From positions 893,353 through 957,352 of the forward strand of contig NZ_LN913001.1 of NCBI RefSeq assembly GCF_001487105.1: a DNA stretch of 64,000 bases, read 5' to 3'. The notes beneath the pieces were generated by a model that worked only from the letters and a program-made list of their open reading frames with translations, had not been told where the DNA came from and searched no databases. Position numbers and translations under genes: made by a program. Source of the DNA: Mediterraneibacter massiliensis (GTDB lineage: Bacteria; Bacillota; Clostridia; Lachnospirales; Lachnospiraceae). Positions within the stretch are counted from its first letter, which is position 1. Each line of letters opens with the position of its first letter. This document shows, piece by piece, positions 24,860 through 32,601 of this stretch.

Positions 24860-25036
24860 TACCACGGAAAAATTTCATAAAATGTATTGACTATAAAAGA
24901 AAACCGTGATATATTAGAGATACGAAAGAAAACCGTGATAAACGGAAGGGATCGTATCTCGGAAATATGAAATAGTTTTGCTGGTAACTTGACTATATCA
25001 TATTTCCGATATAAAAGCAATAATTTATCTCGGAAA
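24860..25036. promoter_or_regulatory. Lysogeny control region with an array of operator half-sites
   Basis: Six related elements with the core TATCnCGG lie between the divergent repressor and Cro genes: TACCACGG (24860), AAACCGTGATA (24900 and 24929, identical, inverted orientation), TATCTCGGAAA (24954 and 25026, identical), and TTTCCGATATA (25002, inverted). Two rightward promoter-like elements overlap them: TTGACT-16-TATATT (24887-24914) and TTGACT (24988) with TATAAA (25009). The leftward repressor promoter was not resolved. Confidence 0.65.
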
Positions 25037-25048
25037 GGTGGTGTAATA

Positions 25049-25234
25049 ATGTACGAAAAATTCCAACGGTTATTGGAAAAAACTAACAAAACAATTTACA
25101 GAGTTTCAGTTGATACTGGAATTGCAACAGCAACTCTCTATGATTGGCGTGATGGAAAATCAACTCCAAAAGCACCTAAACTGAAAATCCTTGCCGACTA
25201 CTTCGGCGTCAGTATTGAATACTTCCTGGATTAA
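25049..25234 (+). CDS. Cro-like XRE-family regulator
   Basis: A 61-residue single helix-turn-helix protein (YRVSVDTGIATATLYDWRDG spans helices 2-3). The ATG at 25049 follows AAAGGTGGTG, and an upstream in-frame extension has no ribosome binding site. It is the first rightward gene of the early region, placed as Cro is in temperate phages. The last operator element (25026-25036) overlaps its ribosome binding site, so repressor binding could also block its expression. Confidence 0.8.
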   Translation: MYEKFQRLLEKTNKTIYRVSVDTGIATATLYDWRDGKSTPKAPKLKILADYFGVSIEYFLD

Positions 25235-25289
25235 TTGTAGCAGAGAGGGTGTCCGATAAAATGGACTTTAAAGAGGAGGTGAAACAAAA

Positions 25290-25502
25290 GTGAAAGGATA
25301 TTACAATCCAGATCAGAGTGGTACGGGCTTAGAAGTACCGATTGGCAGATTGAATATTGAGGTGAAAAATATGCCTGAGTTCCGAAAGTTAGTGGAACAG
25401 GCAAAACAGGAAGCTGACCAACTGAAAAAAACAATCGATCAGCTCCAGTATTTTGAATTGAATATTAATTTCAGTAGCGAGCCTACTTCTTCGGAGTCAT
25501 AG
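25290..25502 (+). CDS. Small early phage protein, unknown function
   Basis: A 70-residue protein beginning MKGYYNPDQSGTGLEVPIGR, with a short coiled coil (FRKLVEQAKQEADQLKKTID) in the middle. The GTG start at 25290 follows GAGGAGGTG by about 10 bp. It belongs to the rightward early operon after the Cro-like gene, and its 3' end overlaps the convergent DUF4145 gene by 20 bp. No family recognised. Confidence 0.6.
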   Translation: MKGYYNPDQSGTGLEVPIGRLNIEVKNMPEFRKLVEQAKQEADQLKKTIDQLQYFELNINFSSEPTSSES

Positions 25503-26172
25503 ATGCAGCATCTTCTGTGATGAGTATCATTCCGATAAAGTATACGATTGCTTGGATGAAAGCTTTCATATCAGAAACATCCCGATCTTCTTGTTTGCGA
25601 ATGTAGTGGGCTTCATCATTTCCAATCCATGCAGAACGTTCAGCTAAAGTTTTTATATTATCAGCAGAAATATAGTTTTTAATGCATTGTGCTAATGGTT
25701 TTGATTTAATTGATTCAGCTTCAGCGGGAAACTCATGGATAGCATAATCTTTGATAAGGAATTCGAGAGCTTTTCTATAGCCAAGACCCGCAATCTCATC
25801 GAGACCAGAAGATTCAGCGGCAAGAGCCTGATTATATATTTTATCAAATTGAGGTGATAGCGTAGCTATTTTATCATCAAAAGTCTGTTTTGCAAAACGA
25901 TTTGGTTCAGAACCAATATAGTTAATTTCCTCTGAATTACCATTTTCATAAGCAGATACTTGATAGGTACTTATAAATGGCGAATGACATCCAGTGCAGT
26001 AATTTAAAATACACATGTGGTGTACACAATCTTTGGAGTCATAGGCAAAAGTATATAAAGGAACTGGTGAAATATTTGCTTTGCAAACAGGACAAACGTT
26101 GGTAGGTTCATATTTGAAAGAAGAGATGTATTTAGATGAAAATTCTCTGCTTTCAACTTTAATATTAGCCAT
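25483..26172 (-). CDS. DUF4145 domain protein with zinc-binding N-terminus
   Basis: A 229-residue protein. The N-terminus has two CxxC pairs (CPVC near residue 28, CTGC near residue 62) likely to bind zinc. Residues about 115-205 match DUF4145 (SSGLDEIAGLGYRKALEFLI and SAWIGNDEAHYIRKQEDRD). DUF4145 proteins are common in prophages and beside restriction systems, and their function is unclear. It is read against the surrounding early operon, as cargo (moron) genes often are. The ATG at 26172 has AAAGGAA 8 bp upstream. A short hydrophobic stretch near residue 210 is not a clear membrane helix. Confidence 0.75.
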   Translation of the reverse strand: MANIKVESREFSSKYISSFKYEPTNVCPVCKANISPVPLYTFAYDSKDCVHHMCILNYCTGCHSPFISTYQVSAYENGNSEEINYIGSEPNRFAKQTFDDKIATLSPQFDKIYNQALAAESSGLDEIAGLGYRKALEFLIKDYAIHEFPAEAESIKSKPLAQCIKNYISADNIKTLAERSAWIGNDEAHYIRKQEDRDVSDMKAFIQAIVYFIGMILITEDAASMTPKK

Positions 26173-26245
26173 AAGAATCATTCCTTTCATCATTTGTTAG
26201 GAGGATTATACCAGATTTTAAAAATGAAAGAAAGAAGGGTAAAAC

Positions 26246-26422
26246 ATGGTATATCAATGGGAATTAGAAAAAGTCAAAGACTGGTCAGTGAGTCAGCTAA
26301 AAAATCGTATTCATAGAGAGGTAGACTGTGGACAGCCCGCGCCGGGATGTGTGTCGGTTGAAGCAATGAGAATGGAACTCCGACGCAGAGGAGAGGAACC
26401 AGTCGGGTATCACAATACATAG
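26246..26422 (+). CDS. Small early phage protein (58 aa), unknown
   Basis: A 58-residue frame beginning MVYQWELEKVKDWSVSQLKN and ending RRRGEEPVGYHNT, preceded by AGAAGGG. It is Trp-rich at the start and basic in the middle. Its coding-like composition and place in a run of tightly spaced small genes support it. No family recognised. Confidence 0.55.
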   Translation: MVYQWELEKVKDWSVSQLKNRIHREVDCGQPAPGCVSVEAMRMELRRRGEEPVGYHNT

Positions 26423-26479
26423 TCTTTATTTAGCAACTCGGACAATCAGGTCGGCATAAGTTTTAGAGAGGTGGTGTAA

Positions 26480-26617
26480 ATGATCATAAAAAGCATTGTA
26501 GTAATTGACAAAAAAGAGGTAGAAGTCAAGGAACTGGATGACAAGGAAGCATTTGCAGAGAGCATTAACATGCGGGTGCTTCTCGAAAGAAATTACGTCG
26601 TAGAGAAAACCGCGTAA
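26480..26617 (+). CDS. Small early phage protein (45 aa), unknown
   Basis: A 45-residue frame starting MIIKSIVVIDKKEVEVKELD, preceded by GAGAGGTGGTG. It is highly charged, with a beta-hairpin-like start, and part of the early small-gene run. No family recognised; it is one of several candidates for a small regulatory or excision protein. Confidence 0.5.
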   Translation: MIIKSIVVIDKKEVEVKELDDKEAFAESINMRVLLERNYVVEKTA

Positions 26618-26657
26618 GCGGGAAACGGCGGACAAGCATGTAAGGGAGGTGAAAGCG

Positions 26658-26825
26658 GTGCAGGGATTACAGGTAATTGAAGTAAAGAAACACGATGTCA
26701 TCTGCCGGAAGCGGAAGCAGAGAGACAGGGGAACAAAGGGCATAGTATCGATCGCATTTATATCACTGGCGCTGAACATGGTGCAGGCGGTTGTGATTTA
26801 CATATTGCAGGCAGGGCCTATTTGA
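26658..26825 (+). CDS. Small membrane-anchored early phage protein (55 aa)
   Basis: A 55-residue frame with a GTG start behind GGGAGGTG. A basic half (CRKRKQRDRGTKG) precedes one membrane helix (IVSIAFISLALNMVQAVVIY). Positive residues before the helix predict a cytoplasmic N-terminus. The function is unknown. It sits 15 bp before the next small gene. Confidence 0.5.
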   Translation: MQGLQVIEVKKHDVICRKRKQRDRGTKGIVSIAFISLALNMVQAVVIYILQAGPI

Positions 26826-26840
26826 AAGGTGGGACAGGAA

Positions 26841-27026
26841 TTGACAGATTTAGAGTTTGAGGACTATCTAGAGCGAACAATCATAGAGGCAGAAGATAGT
26901 ATTTTTACCGGAAAGTTGGGCATACAGGGCGACGTAGCCGACCTGCTTGCGCTAGATGAAACAAATCTTTTTACCGGCTCACAGGTTGCGGCAGCGATAA
27001 AAAAAGTATTGGAATTAAAAGATTGA
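26841..27026 (+). CDS. Small acidic early phage protein (61 aa)
   Basis: An acidic 61-residue protein reading TDLEFEDYLERTIIEAEDSI after its start. The TTG at 26841 is placed 8 bp after AAAGGTGG; a GTG at 26829 overlaps that site and is less likely, though it would add four residues. A 9-bp hairpin (27025-27060) overlaps its stop. No family recognised. Confidence 0.55.
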   Translation: MTDLEFEDYLERTIIEAEDSIFTGKLGIQGDVADLLALDETNLFTGSQVAAAIKKVLELKD

Positions 27027-27060
27027 GTGCCTTATGCGAGGCGGCAACCTCAAGGCACTC
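27025..27060. terminator. Hairpin after the acidic early gene
   Basis: GAGTGCCTT (27025-27033) pairs with AAGGCACTC (27052-27060), with an inner GAGG/CCTC helix. There is no T-run, so it may be an mRNA processing or stability element rather than a true terminator. Confidence 0.4.
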
Positions 27061-27102
27061 TGATAACAAATTTCAACATTATATTAACACAAGGAGAAAG
27101 AA

Positions 27103-27270
27103 ATGTATATAGGTATTGGACCGGAAAGAGGAACGGAGGTTTCCGAAGAACAGGCATATGAGTATGCCCTGGGACGCTGCCTGCATGGGAGCCTGCAAGA
27201 CCAGCAGGAATTTAAAGAAATGCTTGTTGAATGGTTCTACTCCGGCAACTGGATAAAGGAGGAAGCATGA
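27103..27270 (+). CDS. Small early phage protein (55 aa), unknown
   Basis: A 55-residue protein beginning MYIGIGPERGTEVSEEQAYE and ending FYSGNWIKEEA. AAGGAGAAAG lies just upstream. It is acidic, with aromatic residues near the C-terminus. Its stop overlaps the ATG of the next frame (ATGA). No family recognised. Confidence 0.55.
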   Translation: MYIGIGPERGTEVSEEQAYEYALGRCLHGSLQDQQEFKEMLVEWFYSGNWIKEEA

Positions 27271-27399
27271 CTGGTTACAGTATATATTATTCGGTGTTCT
27301 GATGGCTGGATGTGCTGCTGTTCTAAAGGCTACGAGGAAGCCATACGTTTGGCAGAAGAACATATAAAAGGAACTAAATTAACTTGTGTGATTAATTAG
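27267..27399 (+). pseudogene. Small Cys-rich phage protein with an apparent +1 frameshift
   Basis: The frame opens MTGYSIYY and stops after 11 codons. If one T near 27290 is skipped, it continues as RCSDGWMCCCSKGYEEAIRL and on to a stop at 27399, a coherent 43-residue Cys-rich protein. The ATG overlaps the previous stop and has AAAGGAGG nearby. A 1-nt insertion (or sequencing error in a TATTATT stretch) explains this best. Alternatively, only the part from an internal ATG is made. Confidence 0.4.
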
Positions 27400-27406
27400 G
27401 AGTGAT

Positions 27407-28063
27407 ATGGAATTATATAGAATTTACGATTTTCAGGATGAAACAGAGTGGTTGCAAGGGCGTATGAACGGAATCGGTGGTAGTGATGCCAGTGCCATAG
27501 TAGGAATGAACCCCTATAAAAGTAATATTGATCTGTTTGAGGAAAAGACAGGCAGGCGGATTCCAGAAGATATTTCTAAGAAGTCTTGTGTAATCTATGG
27601 AAAAAAGGCAGAGGCTCCAATTCGTGAGTTGTTTAAGCTGGATTATCCGGAATATCGAGTAGAACACCATGAATACAGGATATTACAAAGTTTGGAATAT
27701 CCGTTTATGCAGGCGTCTTTGGATGGAGAGCTGACAGATTTTGAAGGAAGAAAAGGAATCCTTGAAATCAAAACGACTAATATTTTACAAAGTATGCAGC
27801 GCGAGAAATGGCAAGAAAGGATACCGGACAATTATTATATACAGGTATTGCATTACCTGCTTGTGACAGGGTATGAGTTTGTGGTGTTACGGGCGCACTT
27901 AAACACGGACTGGGGAGAGGAACGGCGCACGACAGTGAAACATTACCTCATAGAACGTACAGAGGTGAAAGAAGATCTGAAAATGCTGCTTAAAGAGGAG
28001 CAAAAATTTTGGAAGTATGTGGAGAGTGGGAGAAAACCACCGCTTATACTTCCAGAAATATAG
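27407..28063 (+). CDS. YqaJ-family (lambda Exo-like) viral recombination exonuclease
   Basis: A 218-residue alkaline-exonuclease-type protein. GIGGSDASAIVGMNPY (22-37) is the YqaJ start signature. Asp of FMQASLDGEL near residue 105 and the GILEIKTT motif near 120 form the PD-(D/E)xK metal site, followed by YYIQVLHYL. It degrades one DNA strand 5'-3' to make single strands for the RecT annealase encoded two genes downstream. It is part of the early operon. Confidence 0.9.
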   Translation: MELYRIYDFQDETEWLQGRMNGIGGSDASAIVGMNPYKSNIDLFEEKTGRRIPEDISKKSCVIYGKKAEAPIRELFKLDYPEYRVEHHEYRILQSLEYPFMQASLDGELTDFEGRKGILEIKTTNILQSMQREKWQERIPDNYYIQVLHYLLVTGYEFVVLRAHLNTDWGEERRTTVKHYLIERTEVKEDLKMLLKEEQKFWKYVESGRKPPLILPEI

Positions 28064-28079
28064 AAAGGAAAGATGAATT

Positions 28080-28931
28080 ATGGAACTAAAGATTTTAAGT
28101 CCACAAGAAAGTGGATTTGTAAAAGAAATTCAATGGAATAGTGAAGAACTGAAAGCAGAAATTTCTGAAAAAATGGAAGAGTATAAGTCACTTGTCTTTA
28201 CAGAAGATACTATTAAGGAAGCAAAAGTGGATCGCACAAAGCTGAATAAACTAAGGACTGCATTTGATGATGAAAGAAAACGCATAAAAAAATTGTGCCT
28301 TGCACCTTATGATGTATTTGAAAAACAGGTAAAAGAAGTAATATCTTTGGTTGATGAACCTATTCAGCTGATAGATAAGCAGATTAAAGAGGTCGAAGAA
28401 CAGAAAAAAATAGAAAAGAAAGGAAAAATCTTTGAGTTTTATGAAGAGACTATAGGAACGTTAAAAGGAGTTCTGCCATTTGATAAAGTTTTTCGACCGG
28501 AGTATTTAAACGTATCGCGGAGTATAAAGAGTATTACAGAAGAAATTTCTGCTTTGATAGACAGAGTGGATAAAGATTTAGATACGATTGATAGTTTTGG
28601 AGAGAAATTCAATCTTCAAATTAAGGATGCATATCTGCGTAATCTTGATATGTCAGAGGCAATGCGTGAAAAGACTAGGCTGGAAGAAGTAGAGAAAAAA
28701 ATACAGGAACGACAACGTGAAGAAACACAAAGGGCTGCGGAAGCAACAGAAAAATCCGAGACAGAAATAAAGGAAGCTGGTATCGGAGTACGAGAAAGTA
28801 TAGCTGAGGAAGAGAAGGCAGTTCCTCAATTGATAAAACTGGATTTCCGAGTATGGGGCACAAAAGAACAGCTTATGAGTTTAAAGAAATACATGATAGA
28901 GAATCAAATCAAATTTGGAAAGGTGGAATAA
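28080..28931 (+). CDS. DUF1351 domain protein of the phage recombination module
   Basis: A 283-residue, mostly helical protein. The region DRTKLNKLRTAFDDERKRIK to PIQLIDKQIKEVEEQKK (about residues 50-110) is the DUF1351 signature. Residues 195-240 are charged coiled coil (EEVEKKIQERQREETQ). It is regularly found between YqaJ-type exonuclease and RecT genes, as here, so it probably assists recombination or single-strand DNA handling, though no biochemical role is established to my knowledge. RecT begins 4 bp after its stop. Confidence 0.8.
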   Translation: MELKILSPQESGFVKEIQWNSEELKAEISEKMEEYKSLVFTEDTIKEAKVDRTKLNKLRTAFDDERKRIKKLCLAPYDVFEKQVKEVISLVDEPIQLIDKQIKEVEEQKKIEKKGKIFEFYEETIGTLKGVLPFDKVFRPEYLNVSRSIKSITEEISALIDRVDKDLDTIDSFGEKFNLQIKDAYLRNLDMSEAMREKTRLEEVEKKIQERQREETQRAAEATEKSETEIKEAGIGVRESIAEEEKAVPQLIKLDFRVWGTKEQLMSLKKYMIENQIKFGKVE

Positions 28932-28935
28932 TTAA

Positions 28936-29895
28936 ATGGCAGTAAAGAACAGTCTGACAAACAAGCAGCAGAAAGTAGGTCTTACCGCATATCTGACGCA
29001 GGATGCGGTAAAACGGCAAATTAACAGTGTGGTAGGAGGCAAGAATGGGACAAGGTTTATTTCCAGCATTGTATCAGCAGTACAGACTACGCCGGCTCTC
29101 CAAGAATGTACAAACCCAAGTATCCTGTCTGCAGCATTGCTAGGGGAGGCGCTGAATTTATCCCCTTCTCCACAGTTAGGACAGTTTTATATGGTTCCCT
29201 TTGATAATAAAAAGAAAGGCTGTAAGGAAGCACAGTTTCAGCTTGGTTATAAAGGATATGTGCAGCTTGCAATTCGCAGCGGATATTATAAAAGATTAAA
29301 TGTCTTGGCTATTAAAGAAGGGGAACTGCTCCGGTATGATCCACTTAATGAAGAAATAGAGGTCAGCTTGATAGAAGACGAGATTGTTAGAGAAAAGACC
29401 CCTACCACAGGGTATTATGCCATGTTCGAATATGAGAATGGATTTAAGAAGAACATGTACTGGTCAAAAAGGAAGATGCTGGCCCATGCCGAGAAATATT
29501 CTTTTGCTTTTTATAAAAATGGCGGGGCAGAGTCTTTAGAATTGCTGGAACAGGGGAAGATTCCAGAAAAGGAGATGTGGAAGTATTCCTCTTTCTGGTT
29601 TAAAGATTTTGATGGAATGGCTTTAAAGACTATGCTCCGGCAGTTAATCAGTAAATGGGGGATTATGAGCATTGACCTTCAAACTGCAATAGATAAGGAT
29701 ATGGCAGTTATTCAAGAGGACGGCTCTGCGGAATATGTAGAAAATACAGAATTTGAAGATAATGTTATAGCGGAACAGGAGTTACAGGAGGTCCCTGCAG
29801 AAGAAAATAAAAAGGATAAAAGTGATACGCAGGATAAAGAAGAACACTCAAAAGCAGATGGTCAAACGAGTGTTGAAGAGGAATTCTTTCAATAA
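28936..29895 (+). CDS. recT: RecT family single-strand annealing recombinase
   Basis: A 319-residue RecT protein. The core runs from TPALQECTNPSILSAALLGE near residue 55 through GYKGYVQLAIRSGYYK near 105 to KDFDGMALKTMLRQLISKWG near 225. The C-terminal 60 residues are acidic and low in complexity, as usual for RecT. It anneals single strands made by the YqaJ exonuclease. It is co-transcribed with that gene and DUF1351. Confidence 0.95.
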   Translation: MAVKNSLTNKQQKVGLTAYLTQDAVKRQINSVVGGKNGTRFISSIVSAVQTTPALQECTNPSILSAALLGEALNLSPSPQLGQFYMVPFDNKKKGCKEAQFQLGYKGYVQLAIRSGYYKRLNVLAIKEGELLRYDPLNEEIEVSLIEDEIVREKTPTTGYYAMFEYENGFKKNMYWSKRKMLAHAEKYSFAFYKNGGAESLELLEQGKIPEKEMWKYSSFWFKDFDGMALKTMLRQLISKWGIMSIDLQTAIDKDMAVIQEDGSAEYVENTEFEDNVIAEQELQEVPAEENKKDKSDTQDKEEHSKADGQTSVEEEFFQ

Positions 29896-29921
29896 CTATA
29901 AATTTAAGGAGGTACAATTTA

Positions 29922-30371
29922 ATGAAGCACATTAACCTTGAAACTTTTGCAAATGGAGCATTTACCGCACAGGTGAATCGCGCGATTGAGGAAGTGACAA
30001 AAAACATTCAGGATCCGAATACGGAGCCGGGAGCAGCAAGAAAAATTACAGTTACGATTGGATTTAAGCCAAATCAGGAAAGAAATTTTGTTGCAACAGG
30101 AGTTCAGACGAAAACGACACTTGCACCGGCGCTTGGGGCAGTAACAGCTCTTAGCATGGGAAAAGACATCAAGACTGGACAAGTTGAGGCTGTGGAAGTA
30201 AATACAGGACAGATTCCGGGGCAGATGAATGTATCAGACATACCAGGAGTACAGCCTGAACAGGGAGCTGATGTAGCGTTGGTGGATGGAAAATCAGTAG
30301 ATACAGAAACGGGAGAAATTATAGAAGAAGCGCAGAACAATGTAATTGATTTAAGAGCCAAACAAGCGTAG
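29922..30371 (+). CDS. Phage replication-region protein ('replication terminator protein'-type)
   Basis: A 149-residue protein. Residues 1-90 match a small family common after recT in Clostridia prophages: IEEVTKNIQDPNTEPGAARK, then TVTIGFKPNQERNFVATG. It is often named replication terminator protein, but evidence for that role in phages is weak. The C-terminal 50 residues are acidic and look disordered. AAGGAGG upstream supports the ATG. Confidence 0.65.
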   Translation: MKHINLETFANGAFTAQVNRAIEEVTKNIQDPNTEPGAARKITVTIGFKPNQERNFVATGVQTKTTLAPALGAVTALSMGKDIKTGQVEAVEVNTGQIPGQMNVSDIPGVQPEQGADVALVDGKSVDTETGEIIEEAQNNVIDLRAKQA

Positions 30372-30384
30372 GAGGTAAGGAAAG

Positions 30385-31128
30385 ATGATGGAAGGATTAA
30401 AAGAAGCACTTGAGTACATAAACGATTTAAAAGAAGAAAGCTTAAAGCCACAGGTATTAGAAATTGAAGGGAAAACGTATTGTACGAGGAATATGTCCCG
30501 TTATCATAATTTTGATATGGCATCGGAACTGGGGGTAAATACTCTGACAGCAGTTGTAGACTACATCAAAGGAAAACCGGAGGAGCTGCGTGAAAGTATG
30601 ATTCTTCATGTAAATAGCCCGACGAAAGTTAAGCTGTATTCCGGGTTGATTTATGAACGGAGCAGGGAATACCTGCTTGAAGCAAATGCGATTGTAAATG
30701 AATTCCAGTTCGATCACTATTATGATCAGGAACGTTTTCTTATTGAGCTGCAGGCAAACTTCCTTGATACGGAAGACTTGCAAAAAATTAAGATGGTATC
30801 TGGAAATATACAGGCAGGAACAACAACGAATTATGATGATGATGGCGTGAGCCAGAGGACAACTATTAACAGCGGTATTGCGAATAAGACGGATGTAATT
30901 GTTCCAAATCCGGTTATGCTTCGGCCATACCGTACCTTTGCTGAGATTGAACAGCCGGAAAGTGGGTATATTTTCCGGATTAAGGACAGTGAACGGGGAC
31001 CGGCGTTTAAACTGGTTGAAGCTGACGGCGGATTATGGAAAAATGCTACAATGAAAAAAATCAAGGAATATCTTGAATTTGAATTAAAGGAAAAGTTGGA
31101 TAAGTATCATATCACTGTTATTGCATAA
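30385..31128 (+). CDS. Conserved phage protein, unknown function
   Basis: A 247-residue soluble protein with no motif I can name. It contains YHNFDMASELGVNTLTAVVD and a C-terminal segment PESGYIFRIKDSERGPAFKL. Similar genes follow recT in Clostridia prophages. GTAGGAGG upstream gives the start (ATG at 30385 or 30388). It is followed by a 100-bp gap with a GC-rich hairpin. Confidence 0.65.
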   Translation: MMEGLKEALEYINDLKEESLKPQVLEIEGKTYCTRNMSRYHNFDMASELGVNTLTAVVDYIKGKPEELRESMILHVNSPTKVKLYSGLIYERSREYLLEANAIVNEFQFDHYYDQERFLIELQANFLDTEDLQKIKMVSGNIQAGTTTNYDDDGVSQRTTINSGIANKTDVIVPNPVMLRPYRTFAEIEQPESGYIFRIKDSERGPAFKLVEADGGLWKNATMKKIKEYLEFELKEKLDKYHITVIA

Positions 31129-31186
31129 TAGGTATCTCCTTATAAATACGATAGATGTCACAACGTAACAAGTAAACATCAGGCTG

Positions 31187-31216
31187 CCTCCCGGCTATAA
31201 ATAGATGGCCGGGAGG
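31187..31216 (+). terminator. GC-rich hairpin upstream of rusA
   Basis: CCTCCCGGC (31187-31195) pairs perfectly with GCCGGGAGG (31208-31216). No T-run follows. It sits just before the AAAGGAG site of the rusA gene and could affect translation or mRNA decay. Confidence 0.45.
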
Positions 31217-31233
31217 AGAAAGGAGATAGAGAA

Positions 31234-31668
31234 ATGCAGGCAGTATCGTTTCAAGTGCCAGGGAAGCCACAAGGAAAGGCCAGAGCGCGAACCTTCTATA
31301 ATGGGCGTTTAAAACGCAGCATGACAATTACACCGGAAAATACAGTGCTGTATGAAAACCTGATTAAAAGCATGTATATGCAGGCGGCAGGAGAGATTAA
31401 ATTTGAAAAGGGAACACCTGTCACATTAAGAATTGTGGCGCGCTTTTCTCCTCCGGCATCGGTATCAAAGAAAATGAAGCAGAGAATGTTGGAGGGAGAA
31501 TTGTTACCGCTTAAAAAACCAGATATTGATAACATTATAAAAGTGGTTGCAGATTCTTTAAATGGAATTGCATACTATGATGATACACAAGTTGTGCTGA
31601 CAGCAGCAAAGAAAGCCTATTCCGCAGTGGAGGGGCTGGATATTACAGTTGAGGAATATACGGGATAA
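31234..31668 (+). CDS. rusA: RusA family Holliday junction resolvase
   Basis: A 144-residue RusA-type nuclease. GKPQGKARARTFYNG near residue 10 and the catalytic acidic motif KKPDIDNIIKVVADSLNG with YYDDTQV (about residues 92-116) hold the Asp residues that bind Mg2+. It resolves recombination intermediates made by the Exo-RecT pathway. The start follows GAAAGGAG. Confidence 0.93.
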   Translation: MQAVSFQVPGKPQGKARARTFYNGRLKRSMTITPENTVLYENLIKSMYMQAAGEIKFEKGTPVTLRIVARFSPPASVSKKMKQRMLEGELLPLKKPDIDNIIKVVADSLNGIAYYDDTQVVLTAAKKAYSAVEGLDITVEEYTG

Positions 31669-31676
31669 GGAAGGCG

Positions 31677-32525
31677 GTGGCAGTAGTGGCAAGGCCCAGA
31701 AAAAGCGGTCTTTCTTACTTTCCTTTAGATACGGATTTCTTCGGCGACAATAAAATTAAAATACTGAAAGCCAGATATGGGGCAGACGGTATTATGATGT
31801 ATGTTTATCTATTGTGTGAAATTTATAAGCAGGGATATTACATACAGGTAAATAGAGATTTTGAATATATTCTGTCATCCGATTTAGGGATAAGTGCAGA
31901 TAAGGCGAAGCAGGTTTTAACATTCTTGCTGTCACGGTCACTGTTTAATGACAAACTTTTTCAGTCGGACGCTGTTTTAACCTCTGCCGGAATACAGAAA
32001 AGATTCCAGATTGCTGTTAAAGAACGGGCAAGAAAGAATCCGATTATAGTAGGAAGGTACTGGCTTCTAAGCCAAGAAGAAACAGAACCTTTTATTAAAT
32101 GCGCCCTTTTTGAAGATTTATCCAGGAAAAATGATAGTTTATTCAGGAAAAACTCAAATATTTCCGGGGAAGAATCCCTAAAGAAAAGTAAAGTAAATAA
32201 TATATTATATAATACTGGATTCCAGTCGGCAGAATTAGAGCAGGCTTTCCAGATGTATCTCCTTGTTCGTAAAGGGAATTATGGAGAGATTCCAGAGGAG
32301 CAGGTCATGGCATTGAGGGAAGAACTGTTAAAGCTAAGTGATAATGATACAGAAAGAATTGCGATTGCAAAGAAAGCAACCGCCTCCGGCTGGAAATCGT
32401 TTTATAAACCAGAGAAGAAAAAAGAAGCTGGCAAAAGCAGAAAAGCGGCAGTAAAGAATTTAAACAATTTCGAACGTCGGCAGTACGATATGGACAAGCT
32501 AGAAAGGCAATTGATGGGAGGATAA
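31677..32525 (+). CDS. Phage replisome organizer (Lin1244/Lin1753-like N-terminal domain, DnaD-like)
   Basis: A 282-residue protein. Residues 10-110 match the DUF4373/Lin1244 N-terminal winged-helix domain (LSYFPLDTDFFGDNKIKILK and ADGIMMYVYLLCEIYKQGYY). A variable acidic linker follows, and residues about 185-250 resemble a DnaD-type tail (YKPEKKKEAG end). Such proteins bind the phage origin and recruit helicase. The start is GTG at 31677 or 31686, both behind AAGGCGG; the first is shown. Confidence 0.8.
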   Translation: MAVVARPRKSGLSYFPLDTDFFGDNKIKILKARYGADGIMMYVYLLCEIYKQGYYIQVNRDFEYILSSDLGISADKAKQVLTFLLSRSLFNDKLFQSDAVLTSAGIQKRFQIAVKERARKNPIIVGRYWLLSQEETEPFIKCALFEDLSRKNDSLFRKNSNISGEESLKKSKVNNILYNTGFQSAELEQAFQMYLLVRKGNYGEIPEEQVMALREELLKLSDNDTERIAIAKKATASGWKSFYKPEKKKEAGKSRKAAVKNLNNFERRQYDMDKLERQLMGG

Positions 32526-32601
32526 GTGACGTGACGGATAAAGTGAAACGTGATATCGGCGTGGATACAGCAGTAACAGGATATGGGAAAAATCAGAAAA
32601 C

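Noticed and set aside
24989..25048. An N-terminal extension of the Cro-like protein
   Set aside because: It starts inside a promoter element without a ribosome binding site; the ATG at 25049 has one and matches related proteins.
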